The translations under genes were made by a program, and so were the position numbers. From the NCBI GenBank assembly GCA_008828725.1, contig MEHQ01002843.1, positions 276,975-340,974 on the forward strand: a stretch of DNA of 64,000 nt. Reading direction: 5' to 3'. Under the pieces are notes generated by a model, which did no database searches, was not told the DNA's origin, and worked only from the letters and a program-made list of their open reading frames with translations. The DNA is from Saccharina japonica. Lineage: Eukaryota > Sar > Phaeophyceae > Laminariales > Laminariaceae. This document shows, piece by piece, positions 1-13,774 of this stretch (its first letter is position 1; every line of letters begins with the position of its first letter).

Positions 1-3000
1 ACAACAAACAACCCAGGAACCCATTTCGCGAAAAAAACGCGAAACGCATTTGGCAACGGGTTGTTAGGCGTTAGTAGAAGACATGCCAATTGCCTAAAAT
101 CGCATTGGCATTGAATGCTGAAAATAGTAGGTTTATCCGACTATTTCGATCAACAGGTCGGAAAAGCTAGTGTCCTAATATTCAAACAGAATGCACGCTT
201 TGTGCTAGACGACAGGGTGTCGACCTACTGTCTCCAACGCCGCCCCCCGTTGTCGAGCGTGTCCAATCTCAACACACGAACATCACGTGCCATCAACCAA
301 ATGTTGTGCTCCCGATCGGGTTTACTTGTACCAGTGCCTCACGTCTCACACATGAAGCGGCTAAGTCACCTGCGGGGGTCGTAGTAGTATATCTTGACGT
401 TGCGTCTCCACGGCGTTGGTTTCTAGGAGGGAAATCTGTCATACTTAAGTTCCCGGCAAACGGATGGGTGCTACACTCCAACCATTCTTCTTTCACCTCC
501 CGTTTGGTCTCTGGTACGGCGACACAATCTGTTTGGATTTAACGCCTCAAGTCCCATCCGGGCTCCGTCGAATAACGAAGCTTCTCCGTGGACGAGTCGT
601 GATGCCATGCTACGGCCGTGATGACAGCTACCAAGGCTTGTGCTGGGGACTGCCCGGGGTACCTGATGTTGAAGGTTTTTAACTTACCCATAGGATGAGC
701 AGAAACTGTAATCATAGGGTGGGCGAAAATATCATATCAAAAGCAGCAGAAGCCCAAACAAGGAGCAGCGCAATCTTATCGCCTGAGATTTTACACAATG
801 ACTACTGTAAACACTCCCCAGATGATGCTGAAAAAAGTAAAACGACATGTCTTTGAAAACTCTTGTGTACCTGTGTTTGCGGCGGAATTTTATTGACAGG
901 GTGAGATACGAACTGACGACGAGCACGCCTTTCGCCTCCAAACGGCCGGAATTTCGGGTTCCTAACAGGTCGTGGAAACCCCTTCTGCCTTTACAGCGAC
1001 CAGGAGCGGCATATCAAAACGAATACGCTAAAGCTACTCGAGTGTCTACCCTGAAAAAAAAGGTTACTGCTGGTAACCTGGGGGCTGCCCGTGCGGTGGG
1101 GAACGATAATTTCAAGAGATCCGCAACTAAACAGATTCCAAGCTCGGAGTTCGATCGCGCGCCCACGGCATTGCACAGGTCATTGCTCCAGTTTTTTTTC
1201 CCGGGTATTAGGAATTGCGCTGTCCTTGCGAATCTGGCGCCAATCGTATTCCATACGCAGTAGTAGGCTATGCTGTACACCCTGCGCGAAACATATTATT
1301 ATGCTTCAAGGAGCGGAGTTCCCTCTCCCTTCCAGGTGTTGGTCTTTTTCAACCCGATCGAGACTGTTCGTACGCAATATGAGAAGAAACGTTCCAGACT
1401 ATTCAACCTACAGGTAATACAACTGTAGCTCGGTTGTTGACCCGTTGCTTGGTGTTGTTCGATCGAGTACGATTTGCTGTACTGCCGGCGGATATGCCTG
1501 TCGCAAAGGGACGAGAAGGCCCAGGATTGCCATTGCTGACTGATGCTACGCTAAGGAGGGTACCCACATTTTCGCTGCCATATTTTGGCCACTCGGACGA
1601 GTGGCTCCGAATCTATCTGAAACATAGTTTGATGGTGTTGCGGAAACAAAACCTCCAATGGCGGTCAATACAGAACACTAGCAAACACAAAAAAGGAAAT
1701 ATGACTATAACGCCGTGAAGCCGTAACTCGGCCGAGTGGCTCTGTGCAGGTGATAAAGAAGCACCTATTATATACATGACCTCCCTACCGTAGCCCCAGT
1801 CTGCTCGGTGGTTGAAACAGGTCCTTTCAAAGTTGATCTATCATCGTAGCCCCGGAATGAATTACAGCAACCACCGCTTCAAAGGGAAGGGGTCGAACGC
1901 CGGCGGGCATCACCAGGCTGTTGCCTGTACCACGCACAGATGAAACATGCGTTATTGTGTTATCCATACTACTGTAACGGCCATTGTTATCGAGCAGCTT
2001 TTTTTCCATAGTTTTCAAACATTGATTTTCCCGACAAAAAAGGAAAAAGAGAAAATACGGGAAACAAAAGGGAAATATTGGAAGTTCTTCAGAGGGCAAA
2101 ATGTTTGGAAAGCTTCGCGTTCCAAAAAAAGGGAAAACCAAAATGAAAAAAATGGAAATGTAGAAAATTGCGCGGAAAAATAAGGAGGAAAGTTTGGAAA
2201 TTAATGGCTCTGGAAGGAGTGACCCTAACCAGAACAAAGAGGTTTCCATGGGTACTAGTAAGGATTCCGATGGGAACAGCCATAAACACCTCCTCCCCTT
2301 AGCGGCCGGACAACGAATGCATCTCTCCGGCGCAACCTTGAACAAAATCAGTAAGGATATTTCATCCGCTTATAGAGCGGGGCACGAGCGGACCTTGGTC
2401 ACTCGTACCCCGAGAGTCCGGATCTCCAGAGCAAGAGCTCGTCGGATTTATGAACGACCCGTGTACCGTGTAGGGTGAGGACGAAGCTCGCTCGTACACG
2501 AGCGTTGAGCTCACCGCATATGTCAGGCTGCAGAAGCGAGTCATCGGAGGGTACCATATAGTTGATCCACATCAGTTGGCCTTTCTGGGGGACGTGCTGG
2601 AACGGTTGCATGCACACTCGGTTACAGGCAAACTTAGAAGAAAGAGCAGGGCTGCAAAGCTGGCCGTGTGTGGGGGCTGTCGCCGGCATGACATATTCCG
2701 GGAAGGTGTGGGGGGTGTTGAGGAGTAGTGAACACCCAAAACAACAATGAAAGTATGGTTTACCGATAATATCTGCTCTGTGTAACGACTCGCACCTTGC
2801 CTGGCCGCCTGGCCACCTCGTCAATCGCGCGTGGCCGCTTGTGCCATCTGGCCACAACGCACCCCGGCCGTCCTCTCGCGCAGCAGCAGTCACGCTCAAA
2901 GCTCGTTTCTGCCACGGTGATTTGTTGTGTGTGTACGAGTATGTACTCGACGACGGCAAACGTTTAACAACACCGGTGCGATTGCTTTTGCTTCGAGGGT

Positions 3001-3379
3001 ACTGCCGTGGATCATTTACTGCAGGTTCACTCGTATGTTGATCTGGGAAATAGTATGTTTGGGCCATATCTGCCACATCGAGGGGAGGGATGTACTATTT
3101 TATATCTCGTGTCACGAGTCGCTACATTCCGCGACATACCGCGGCATTTCATGCAGGCCTCGGAAGGTCGTGGCATGCGGTGGCAGGACCCACGGCAAGC
3201 TTCGCCGACACACTAACCCTAACTGCAAGGCCAACTACTGTCGTTGGCCTTGCCGATGCAGGCTGCGACATGCCGCGACATGCGGCGGCAACATCATGCC
3301 AGGTATTGTACGGTATTGGGGCTTTTTCGTAGCACTGCCCGAGACATGCCGCACACCCCCGCGTATCGAGCAACATCGC

Positions 3380-3570
3380 GCATACCGTCTGGGCATCACA
3401 GCAGCATTGCTGCAGCTGCTGCTGCAGCAACAGTGGCGGCAGCAGCAGTATGTGATCCAGGCATCCCCTCCTATACACTTCTGCTTTGTATTTCAATAGC
3501 GTACGTACGTTCAGAAAGGGATTTAACAGCAACAGCAGCAGCGGTACAGCGACAACAGCAGCAGCGAACC
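3380..3570. repeat. CAG/CTG-rich low-complexity tract with hairpins
   Basis: The segment has runs of GCAGCAGCA and GCTGCTGCTG facing each other (about 3,398-3,450) and a second GCAGCAGCA run near 3,530-3,565. Just upstream, AAGGCCAAC and GTTGGCCTT flank a 7-base loop (about 3,226-3,251), a clean 9-bp hairpin. Open frames through the tract encode poly-Ala, poly-Gln or poly-Leu and are repeat artefacts. Confidence 0.7.
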
Positions 3571-3589
3571 TCAGAGGCGCTGACATACA

Positions 3590-3690
3590 CAGGAGGAACA
3601 CCTGTGTTCTGTGTCTCCCATGTTAAACTTGCGACGCCCCCTGGATTCGAAGCCTACCACAACACGAAGGGGGGGTTCTTAAAAAAACGC
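3590..3690. repeat. Interspersed repeat copy 1 (CCCCGGGGTTTGAAGTC family)
   Basis: The stretch TTAAACTTGCGACGCCCCCT, GGATTCGAAGCC, then CACGAAGGGG recurs in recognisable form at about 4,470-4,550 and 49,835-49,895. The first two copies also share the preceding CTGTGTTC-containing segment. A short dispersed repeat of unknown class. Confidence 0.5.
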
Positions 3691-4459
3691 TGTACGGATA
3701 CTCAAATGGCTACTGTACAGTAGCATATGAAGATTCAATATAATCGTAGAATCACAGTCGAACCCAAAGCTGACGTACTTTCGCAATACCTTGAGTCGTA
3801 GAACCGAGCAACATGTAATATTGTTGGAAATACGTTTCTCCCATTTTTGAACCTAGTCTATACTGCTGTTGATAAGTCTGAAGTACAGAAGCAGTACCTC
3901 TGTACCTGAGGCAGTCGTCGAAGGCTAGGCAGCTACAGTGAAACACGTGCGCTGCAAGCTTTTCTCTTTGTGACACGCACGAACGGTGCTCCGGATTCGG
4001 CTCCTGGTTTTGTTTTTGCGTGAGCGTGCATGTGCGTGTTTGGGTTCTTAGCATTCGTCGGTACTGTAGCTAGGGACGGCGAGGTGCTACTTGGGCTCTT
4101 TTTCTTCGCTGCGGTAGACTCTCTGCCCCTTCCGCCATGTGCTTACCTGTGTTGTAAGCTCTAGGTGTTGGCGTTGTATTAATAGCGTCCAAACTAAACT
4201 TGGATTACAGCAGTAGCCGCACGTACTTCAGACGCTTTTCTTTTCGTGAAAGCTACGAGCGGTGCTAGTGTGTGCCTGTGGTGTCTGAGTTCGTGAGCCT
4301 TCCATCCTGGACACAACAAACGCTGGACCATTCCAACTCCGAGTTCCTCCAAGTTTCGAAAACAGCCACACAAGTACAGCGGCGGTACAATAGCAGCAGC
4401 AACAACAGCTGCAGTCCAATACCAGTAATCTCCACGTTTCCGTATAGATACAGCAGTAG

Positions 4460-4550
4460 GCACGTCTGTGTTCCACCTTTTCAACTTGCGATACCCCCGG
4501 GGTTTCAAGTCATCCACCGTACACACAACGAAGGGGAACCTTGTGATACA
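4460..4550. repeat. Interspersed repeat copy 2 (CCCCGGGGTTTGAAGTC family)
   Basis: Reads TTTCAACTTGCGATACCCCC, GGGGTTTCAAGTCATCCACC, then ACGAAGGGGAACCTTGT. It aligns with the copies near 3.64 kb and 49.85 kb. Confidence 0.5.
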
Positions 4551-6284
4551 CAAACGCGTCGAAATGTGTTTTTAGTGACGGCTACGTAGCACCCGATTGG
4601 CGTGAGGCATTCCCGGGACACCGCTGTACGGACGTATGCATAGTACGAGTAATACAGCAGCAGTACGTGCAATACAACAAGTAGTGCTCGCAGTATACGA
4701 TATCAGATACGAACGACCGTGTGAAACCGTGTAAAAAAGCAGGAACCTACCTACCAGGTACGAGTAAAGGTACCCGTAATAGGTTCCAAGGCTTACCCTA
4801 ACATCTCACCTGCCACGCCCAGAGTTGAGTCGCCATGTTGCCCGACCAAGCCTCGTGTTATGGCGACGCGCTTCTCTTGCGTTTGGTATACGTAGGCGCG
4901 AGTGGTTTCCGGTTGTACAGCTGTACAGTACGAGTACCTATGCTGCAGGTACCCCTGGTTTACGTATACGATTAAGATTCCTCCGCACTCCTCTCCCCCT
5001 TGTATCGTACGAGAGAAGCCTTCTCGAAAAAAAATATGATATTGCAGGCGCAGAAGAAAAATAATCAAGCAGGCGAGCTGCCTTTGGCACCCTGCCTAGG
5101 GCCAGGGTGGCTGGTGGGCCTCCGACGGCTACTTCGGTAGGCTGGGTTTATTTGTATCAACAAGCCACACTTTGTGGGTTGGGATCAAGTACCAACCGGG
5201 AGCCAGGGTGCGCTTGCTCGGCATTAACTCCTCGCCATACGAGCTGGCACCCGCAAATAATCGTGTTCTTGCCCGCTCGAGGAAATAATCTATTTTCCTC
5301 GCTTCTCTCAGAAATTTCGCTGGGCTGCGAGATTATTCATCAAGCTGTACAAACTGTTGGTCCACGCTGTGTCTATCGGTGCGCGGAAATCTGCGACAGT
5401 CTGGCCTGCGTAACATGAGCTTTTTCACGGCAAGGACCCTCCAGGGCAGATACAGTCGAGCACATCTCACGCCACAGCTGGGCTTCGCCTCTCAGTATTA
5501 CTACTGCTGTTCGGGGTGCCTTTGTGATTGTCAATTAAACTATTGACGAGGCATCATCCCTGTCCTGCAAGTAATCGATCACACATCATCGGGTTGAAAA
5601 CAACTACAATAGAGATCAGGTGCGGGGAGGTGCCCCTTGGAACGCCAAGGACTCTCGTTTGGCGTTGTGATTGACGGGTTTTAGGAGCGGTGCGAAAAGG
5701 GCTAACAAAACAACCGTGGTCTCTTGTCTCAGGTACCAGTGGTACGCCATATCTGATATATACTACAGTACGCCGTACAGTAGAGGAAAAATCAACAGGA
5801 CTGACTGGAGTACTACATGCCGCAGGTCCAGGCTGGATATCATATTTGAGAATGGGTGTACTGTAGGTATTCTACATTTTATTTTCCGCAAAATATTCGC
5901 CTTAAAATAAATTGTTTTCTGTAGAATCGCCTGCTGGTTTTTTTTTGTGGCGTGTCCTGCACCCCTGTGCACGGCTGTAGCGTTTTGACACGTTTGTTTG
6001 TCGGTTCTTCGGCGTTTTACTGGATGCGAATGCCTGTACGACCGAAGATACAACAGGTGCCAGTTCTCCAGAGATAAATATGATATCATACCTGGGGTCC
6101 AACTCTGGAAGCTACTCGTACGTAATGCGCTTCGACCGCACCCCCCCCCCGGCTTGAGCGGGTTTAAGACATAAAAACGTACGTATCGTTGTCGCTTTCC
6201 TCGGCGGGCTCGGCTTGGTACATCCCTGGTCTCTTTAGAGCTCTCACTTGAACACCACCCCCTGACAGCGCTAGCCCAGCAGCG

Positions 6285-6800
6285 CGACGCAGAGACGCCG
6301 TGTAATGCCGCGCTGTGTCGCGCGGTGCCGTGTCCTGTGTTGTAGTTTATTTGCCGTGCATACCAGCGAGATGCCAGTCACGATACGAAGTACCAAGTGC
6401 CTCATCATGGAAGCAGCACAAACAAGGAAAAAATCAAACTCAGCTCGATTCCACTCAGCTCAGCTCAGCTCAGCAGCGCAAGTTCAGCAGCGCGGCGCTA
6501 TCTTAGTAGCACAGCTCATCTCAGCATCGCAGCGCAGCGCCGTGTGGTACCGTCCTGTGTCGCACCCAGCCGTGTGGTGCGGCGATTTGTCGTGAATTGT
6601 CTCCCCTTTCGTTCGTAACTGATATCATATGAGGTAACAGATACGAAGTACAGTAGTACCACAACATACAACCACAAAAAGGCACACCCAGCTTTGCCCA
6701 GCTCACCCAAGCATAGGCAGCAGCGCAGCATGGTGCCGTGTGGTGCTGGACCTTGCCGTGGTTTCTGTTCCGGCGACGGCAAGTGTAGTACCGTGTGACC
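6285..6800. repeat. GC-rich short-repeat patch (GCCGTGTGGTGC / CAGCTCAGCTCAGC)
   Basis: The unit GCCGYGTGGTRC-GTCCTGTG appears near 6,325, 6,540 and 6,730, mixed with a CAGCT pentamer run (about 6,456-6,475) and many AGCGCAGC words. Overlapping open frames on both strands reflect this low complexity. Confidence 0.5.
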
Positions 6801-9800
6801 GACGAACGCTGCACGAGCACGGCGACGATGTGATGTCGGCGGCGTTAACAACGGCCGACGGGGAGTTCCTGAACGGGAAGACAGGACGCCTCGGAGGGCG
6901 AGATCTGCGTGGGAAGGGATGCGGCATATGGAACCCAGTGATGGAGGACTGGACCTATGTGCGGGTGGTCTATTCATGCTGCGTGCACCTCCGGTGTTCG
7001 CCTTGGTTCATGAAAGTCTCAGGTCATCGCGGAAGCGGATCGACCTCAATATTATACCCTAACCCAGATGTACAGTCGGGACGCTAACAAATTACCCTTA
7101 GTCTTCTCGCGGCCAGGATATGATTAACTTTGAACTATTCGAGCCTGGTGAATATACAGTAGTGTACATCACGCGGAGAGTCTTACAAGCCAAATTACGT
7201 TGTCCGGAGGGGAACACTGTGCCCAAATTCGTAGGCTTGACACCAGTTTACAGACGTCATGGGGAAGCAGACGCGGATGAAGGCAGACGCGGTACCTCTG
7301 TTCCGAAAGAGAGCATACGAACGTCATGTCGGGTGTGTGGTGATAACATGGAGATGGGTGACAGGTTGGACTCCTCCAGAACCACCATCGATCCAACGTG
7401 TGCGCTGAACATTGCTCACGGAGCAAGTGATGCGGGCAAAAAAAGGTCCGGGTCTAAAGTGGTTAGAGTGGAGGGGCGGCGTTTACTTGGTGAACTTATT
7501 ACCGTGGCTCCGCATAGGGGTTGACGACGCTGGCAGTGGGGGCGACAGACAGAAGCTCCGCATAGCGCAGCGGTTTTTTAAGACATACAGGCCTTGTCAG
7601 GCGGACAGGGTAACCAGCGAGATATAATATGGCGAGTACGAGGCAGGCCGGGAGCAGGGGAAGAGGGTCAACCATGCCTTTATTGCTGCTGGACCCTGGA
7701 TGACGAACTCGACCGGTTGGGGGGCATGTACGCACGAATGCAGGTGTCGTGCGGGGATGGTTTGCAGCTGCACGACTGGGGGAGGCTACAGTAGTAGTAC
7801 ATATAGGTATTACTGCAGTCGGGAGCGCAGACCTACGACCTTGCCTCGCGTGCTTTTTTGAATGGTAGTTGGAATGATGACTTCCCCACCCAGCCGAACT
7901 CGCCAAATATAGGGCGGGGATGGATGAAGGTGGATACGGGAGGTGGCGCAGGGCGCTCGAAGCTCTGCGACTCTCCAACATAGTCGGTCCATTTCAGGTC
8001 GACCGTATCGAGTACCCGAGCACCGGCGTAAACAACACGATCGCGGACGTTTTACGATCCCGGCGATACTGCGAAACCGCATTGCTTCTACTGTGTGCCC
8101 TCCGTCGTGATGATTTCTTGGGTGAACCTTGCGGGGCTTATATTAAGTGCCGCTGCGAAATATGTTGGGCACAAGGTTTTCACCGCTATCGCCTACTGCC
8201 CCGTGCGAACAACGTCTGTTACCACATCATTGTTTTCCGCCTTCTGAGAAGACGGTTGCAGATCTCTCCCCGCGTGCAAGTGTCCTTCGTACATCGGAAC
8301 CCCGTTTGGGACGCACGCTTGACTACATGACCACATAGTGTATCGACTTACGAGGATCCCTGACAGATAGGAGGGAATTTCCTCGATTCCTAGTCACGAG
8401 GCCTGCCTGTCAGGAAGCCGGGCTCCTCGAGTTGACCAGGAACCCGGTGGGGGGTGCCTCTCGGCACCATCGAGGAACAAGAAGGCCACGCACGTGACAC
8501 TTTCAAGACATCGGATAGCAAGCGGATGCGCAGTTTAAGCTACGTAGTGCAGGCGATACCACGGCGTGACTAGAGACCTTCCCTCCAAGCACCGGACACT
8601 GTAACGTATGCATAGTCGAGAAGGGGGGAGGGGGGCATCTGGGAGATGAAAGTGAGGTAGACCGACGGGGCGAGGATGACGGCGATGATTGTCCAATGCC
8701 GGTAGGGGGACTGGCTCTAATGGAGAACACAGTGCAGAGGAGTGGGAGGGGCGTGCACTTCACGTACACAACCGGACGAAGATCAAATACACGCCGGCAT
8801 CGAACCGTTCTGGAGGAGGATGGTGGGCTAATCTTAAAATTTATGGCCGGAGACTTGGAAGCTCCTCCTGCACGCTCTGTGTTCGGCAAAGACGGGCCTC
8901 AAATCCCGATTATAGTCAGTATGGGATTGGAGTGACGGCAGAGGTAGACCATGTAGCGTTACCCGCCCAAATAAACCGTGATGCCGGCAACTGGATAATC
9001 CAGACAAACGCCCCAAACGCGTTCTAGTCGGTCCTACAAAGAGCATGATTTAGCTGGTGGCCGGTTGCACGCCGGTAATTACGGCCATCGAAACCAAGTT
9101 CTATGCTGACAATTACGCTACATAAGCCGGACAGTTCTTACAGGCAACCCTACGACCAGTGTTTGCGTGGGTTGGGGAGGAATACATGGGTTGATCCGTC
9201 TATACATCACGACGACACTACTATCTCGTCAGGCGAGATACCATGGAGGTGTTGCATGTCCTCAACAAGGGCAAGAGGGTTTCCTTCGCCCCGATGGGAC
9301 ACGTGCCCACTCAGGTAGGTATGAAACGTTTATGATTGATTGGGAGTCCGCATCACGAAGCAGGGAGATATACAGGTGGTTAGGGTTCCCGTTGCGACGG
9401 ATTATTTAATAGGGAGCGGTACAGAGATCGTGCGAGACGAGGATGCTCTAAGCCTCGCCCGGATGCTGTCATGAATGCCGGTCACACAAGCAGCAAACGA
9501 CGCAGCCATTGGTTCCACGGCACAGCAAACTTGGTATACAGAGAGGGTGATGCCCCTAAGGCTGTCGCGTTCCGCTGGTCGACGGGCATAATACCAGCGT
9601 ATGGTGGATGCTCGACAAAATTTTGGATTTTCCTTGGACAGCGTAGAAACCGCCATCCTCAAAAGAAGGGGGCATGGCAGAACGGGTGACACTGCTAACC
9701 CACCAACGTGCAAAGGCAAGTCTGTTCGGGGACCGGGGGGTCCGAATTGTACTCGTAGAAGAAAACATGATGTTCACAACGGTAGGAAGCCCGGTGACAA

Positions 9801-11989
9801 CGTTTCGATCAGTCCTGGCTGACCTATCTGGCAGTCCTGCGGAGAAGATACAGACGACCGCACCAGGTTTTGAACTCATGACCACACGTGTAGAGGACTG
9901 CGAGGCCTCCACGAATTAATGCTGTAGAGACGAAGGGACAGGAAGTTCCGCCCTCCGGAGGTAAACACACTCGGCAATTCGAATCGTGAGGTGTTGGCAC
10001 CCCACGACGGTGAGATCACGAACTCCCAAAAGTTCAGAAGGAATCGTAACACAGTTCGACAAAGTACGTTACGACCGGTACGTCACATCTCTCAATGGAA
10101 TTCCCATCCATGCACACCCGCCGTGTAAGGTCGGCCCTTTGGCGTAGAGCAAGACACGCAAATGCGGCGACGAGACGCAACGGCCTGGTTATGAACCAGA
10201 GCCGCCGCGTGAATACGAGTGAGGCCGGCGGCGTGAATACTAGTGTGACCGGCGGAAGCTCAACACGCGCCACCAAGACAGGAGTTCATGTACGCAGGGC
10301 GGCTAAACATGGGGATCGTCGACTACGTGTCGGCGACGTGCCTCGCCTCTATTGGTGCGGACGCCAACACGCGACATCCACGTGTGTGCTTCCGAGCAGG
10401 GGCATAGGTATACGAACACCATCGGTTTACCCAATCGATCCTCCCGCTGTCGGAAGTGGATACCCGCCCGCCCGCCCGCCCCGACGTGGCAAGCGGCTCG
10501 ACCATAAATGCCGACAGGGCCATAGGTGGGGAGAAGGTCGGCAAGGTGATTGATAGATAACGGGAGTAAACCGATACTGCGTCTGAAATTTCCTATACTG
10601 TACCTGGTATATGCATGTATCTATTGCAGGTACCGCCAGCTAACGGCTATATGCACCTCATGTCAATCGCAGGGCACTGATTATGTGCCTCCTCTTCGAC
10701 CACCTATATACTACGTTGTTGTCTAAGGTTCACGGGACAAACCGCACGTCGGCGTACGTACGCAAATGCGCCACAAACCAGCAGAGTTGCGAACGTGCTG
10801 CCGATTTATACGTACGTTGTGCGTCCACCCACTTGAGCAGCTGTATTTAAAACCATGAAAAGTTCTACCTACTATAGACGTCATCAATGCATATCGCTAT
10901 CCTTGCAGAATCTTCTCAACCCGGATATTTTTCTTATGGTTCTCGTAAGACGATAAGAGAGGAAAGAGGCACGGAGGGCAGACCGGAGACGGGGTACAAG
11001 CGAAAGCCGAAAGGAGACAAAATGAACACAGCGTGTTGTACAATCGCGCCAGGCCAGTGGCAATGCAAGGCAGCAGCAGCAGCAACGCTAAACTACAAAG
11101 GACGCGGATGACCATGGCGACGAAACTCTGGGAGATGCAGGTGACATGTCAGCGATGCCACAACTAGCTTGTTTACGGGGAGTTTACTCGTATACCTGTA
11201 CCTATCGTTTGTCATTGTTTCACCTCGCTCATTGGTTTTCACGCCTCGCTTTTTCGCTCCTCCTAAACCGTGTATCACTACCGGGGGCGCAAAATGCACC
11301 CTCTTCGCCCCGCTCTCGCCGCTGCGGCACGCGCCATTCGTGTAAACATCGAGAAGGGTCCACCTGCTATTTTCTCTCATTGACTAGCATCTATAATCGT
11401 CGACCCAAGCCACGTCGTATATACCGGTATTCAACATAACGGATGACTATTGACCTTTTCTTTCGTTTTTGCATTTCAGCATTTCCCCCACTGCGACAAT
11501 CAAACTTCATGATATAAGCAACTTCTCCTAAAATCAGTAGTAATTCCAGGGCATTTCTGCCAGATCACCGGGGGGGGACCGGCTTACCTGATGGCGCTGC
11601 TGTCAGTGCAATAACATTTGTATACTGATGTCACTATTTTTAGACTCTTTGCAGCATACCTGGTATATATTCACTCGTATGTCGTGTCTGTTTTGTGTCA
11701 AAACCAATTAGTGTCTTCAAACAGCATGACCCTTCCATACTTTCCCGACATCACAATCCCAATAACGCTTGCGGCTCACTCCCCCTCCGATTTGAGCCTG
11801 AATACACAGACTAACTGCCAATACCGCCAGTACTTTGGTCGGAAGGAATACAGAACGCCAATTATTTCCCCGTATCATAAACCCTTCAGTACGTTAACTA
11901 GTCCAACAACACCTTGTCCAAAACCAGGTCCACCCGGGGCAATACCCCCCTGCAAGGGGTAGACACTTATCCCCCATCAACTAATTGCT

Positions 11990-12490
11990 GAGTTGACCGG
12001 GACTCCTGGGGCCAGCGCGCTGCGAGTGTTGACCCTCGGGACAACGTCTAGGTTTCACGGCATTTGAGTACGATCGCCTCTCACTCCCTGATCAGAAATC
12101 CTTCCATAGATCTACAACTGCAACAAGGTGGGGACAAAAACGGACAATATCGGTGTCAATGTTGCGCAACAAGGTGTTGCACCTCAAACTTATCGTGCAG
12201 ATTGTTTGTTACCTGGGGCACATGGGGCCAGACCAAAGCAATAATTACCCCTCGGGACAAACCACGTCGCGGTCCCGCCGCGCCCATGACGATAACGATC
12301 CGTTCTCTGAGCAGAACTCCTTCGTGACATCCAAAAACCCAACCAACCGAGGACGAAAGCGTAGTCCCACCTGATCGATACGACCAACGAAACCATGAAA
12401 CCCAATCCCCGGATCAGTACGCCTAGAACTCCAACAGCACGGGCACAAAAATCGACATTCCCCTGGTCGATACCAGTCCGCACCATGATC
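11990..12490. repeat. Diverged ~215-bp satellite, minor locus
   Basis: About two units. They share CCTGGGGCACATGGGGCCAG, CCTCGGGACAA-CACGTCGC-GGTCCCGCCGC and GGTCGATACCAGTCCGC with the main array at 47.4-48.85 kb. Spacing of the GATACGACC/GTCAATG landmarks is about 220 bases. The copies are heavily diverged, so the array is old. Confidence 0.6.
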
Positions 12491-13495
12491 CTTACGTTTC
12501 GGTTCAGAGTGGCGCATCACAGCATACCGCTACTAACATACCAGGTACTCCATATTCCATGTGCGGAAAATGCAGGCCGAGTGCCATGAACACAGCTCGG
12601 ACGTACCGCTCGCTATGCATATATCGTAACGTTGGCCGCAATTGTAGCGATCTCACGTCCGCACGAATTGCAATCATCGTATCGATGACCAGTCACCCAC
12701 TCCTCTCCGTCCCAGAGCATATATACCGTCGAGTTTCCAGAATTTTGTCTCTGTAATACTGCCTTACACCGGCAGCAACAGCTGTTATAGGAGCATGTAC
12801 CCACAGAGTAACCTCTCAACCCAATTTCCTCGTTTCCGGACCTTATCAAGCACACGTGGGCCTCCTTGAAAAATAACGCATACTTGGTCACACCGTAAAC
12901 ATATATACCAATCAAAAAAGCTGAGACGAAGTCGTTTAAACTCATACCTCCACTCGAATATAAGTCGGTTGTCGGGCCGTGACGCGATACGGTCGGACTT
13001 CGGTCAAACGTGTTCGGACTCACACGGCACCAAGAAAAAACATACTATACTCTATACTATTTTACGAGTACATGTGTCTTCTTGATATATGTGTGAATGA
13101 CACAGGTGTACCGTACGTTGAAACAGCAAGTCTCTTCGCCGGGTTGCAACTTATAACTGCCGAACTTGATTATTGTGTGAGGTACCTAACCCCACTCTAA
13201 TTCCAATTAAAGCTGGCATTTCTCCTTTTTCACAGGGCCATAAGACGGTTTTCCACCCCCGACTACATCCTCAATGATTCGAACGGTGTATGGTAAAACA
13301 CAAACAGTCGTAAAGCCTCACGAACACACACTCTGCCAAAGGTGTAGATTATGCTGCTTTTGAACGAGGAAGTATGTGCCATTCCACATAGGCGCCGCTA
13401 AAATGTCTATAACGATGACCAGGTACACAAATAGGACGTCCGGTGATCTGCTCGACACAATTCCGGACGGTGGCGACAGGTATGGAGCTTTGAGT

Positions 13496-13774
13496 CTACC
13501 CGTTCCAGCCGTTTTCTCTTATGCCGTCCATAAGCGCACTAAACATTGGGCGGTCGCTAGGCTCGCTCACCCAGCACGCCGTCGCCATGTCTGCGATCTC
13601 GGTGGGTGCGTCATCCGGGATAGGAGGCCTCAAATCGTTCAACGCGACGCGAATGTAAATTTCCTTAGGGTGCGTCACGTCTGACCACGGAAGTTTCCGG
13701 GAAAGGACCTCCCAGACCACGATCCCGAAGCTGTAGACATCGCTGGCATAGGTGCTTCCGGCGGCATTGAGCAC
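13496..13774 (-). CDS. Receptor kinase exon: kinase C-lobe and stop
   Basis: Ninety-two codons and a TAG stop. The sequence runs VLNAAGSTYASDVYSFGIVV, WEVLSRKLPWSD, then ATACWVSEPSDRPMFSALMD. The SDVYSFGIVVWE motif (subdomain IX), W at the kinase base, and C-W-x-x-x-P-x-DRP (subdomain XI) are diagnostic of TKL-type kinases. The acceptor is gtcactcaaag. A GT lies at the stop itself, so an alternative splice to a further exon cannot be excluded, but the kinase domain is complete here. Confidence 0.88.
   Translation of the reverse strand: MLNAAGSTYASDVYSFGIVVWEVLSRKLPWSDVTHPKEIYIRVALNDLRPPIPDDAPTEIADMATACWVSEPSDRPMFSALMDGIRENGWNG

Larger units (their letters stand above)
1..13495. other. Left flank without a recognisable gene
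   Basis: I see no domain, splice-consistent exon set or RNA gene here. The longest open frames are 2399-3076 (minus, 225 codons), 10095-10553 (plus, 152 codons), 847-1263 (plus, 138 codons), 7920-8330 (plus, 136 codons) and 7120-7524 (plus, 134 codons). None has a family I recognise, and their composition (Arg, Ser, Cys, His rich) looks like chance translation of moderately GC-rich DNA. Protein-like but short stretches occur at about 2,484-2,727 (plus; GGYHIVDPHQLAFLGDVLER) and 9,674-9,919 (plus; VRIVLVEENMMFTTVGSPVT). These may be decayed element or gene fragments. The rest is short repeats listed separately. Confidence 0.5.

Noticed and set aside
2399-3076. 225-codon minus-strand frame
   Set aside because: No domain, odd composition rich in Ser, Arg, Cys and His, crosses a GC-rich low-complexity stretch, and overlaps a more protein-like plus-strand frame.
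3210-3225. Telomere-like CTAACCCTAAC
   Set aside because: A single copy only; no array, so no evidence for an interstitial telomere.
9556-9912. 118-codon minus-strand frame with many Ser, Thr and Arg
   Set aside because: Composition is that of an antisense frame; the overlapping plus frame looks at least as plausible and neither has a known family.
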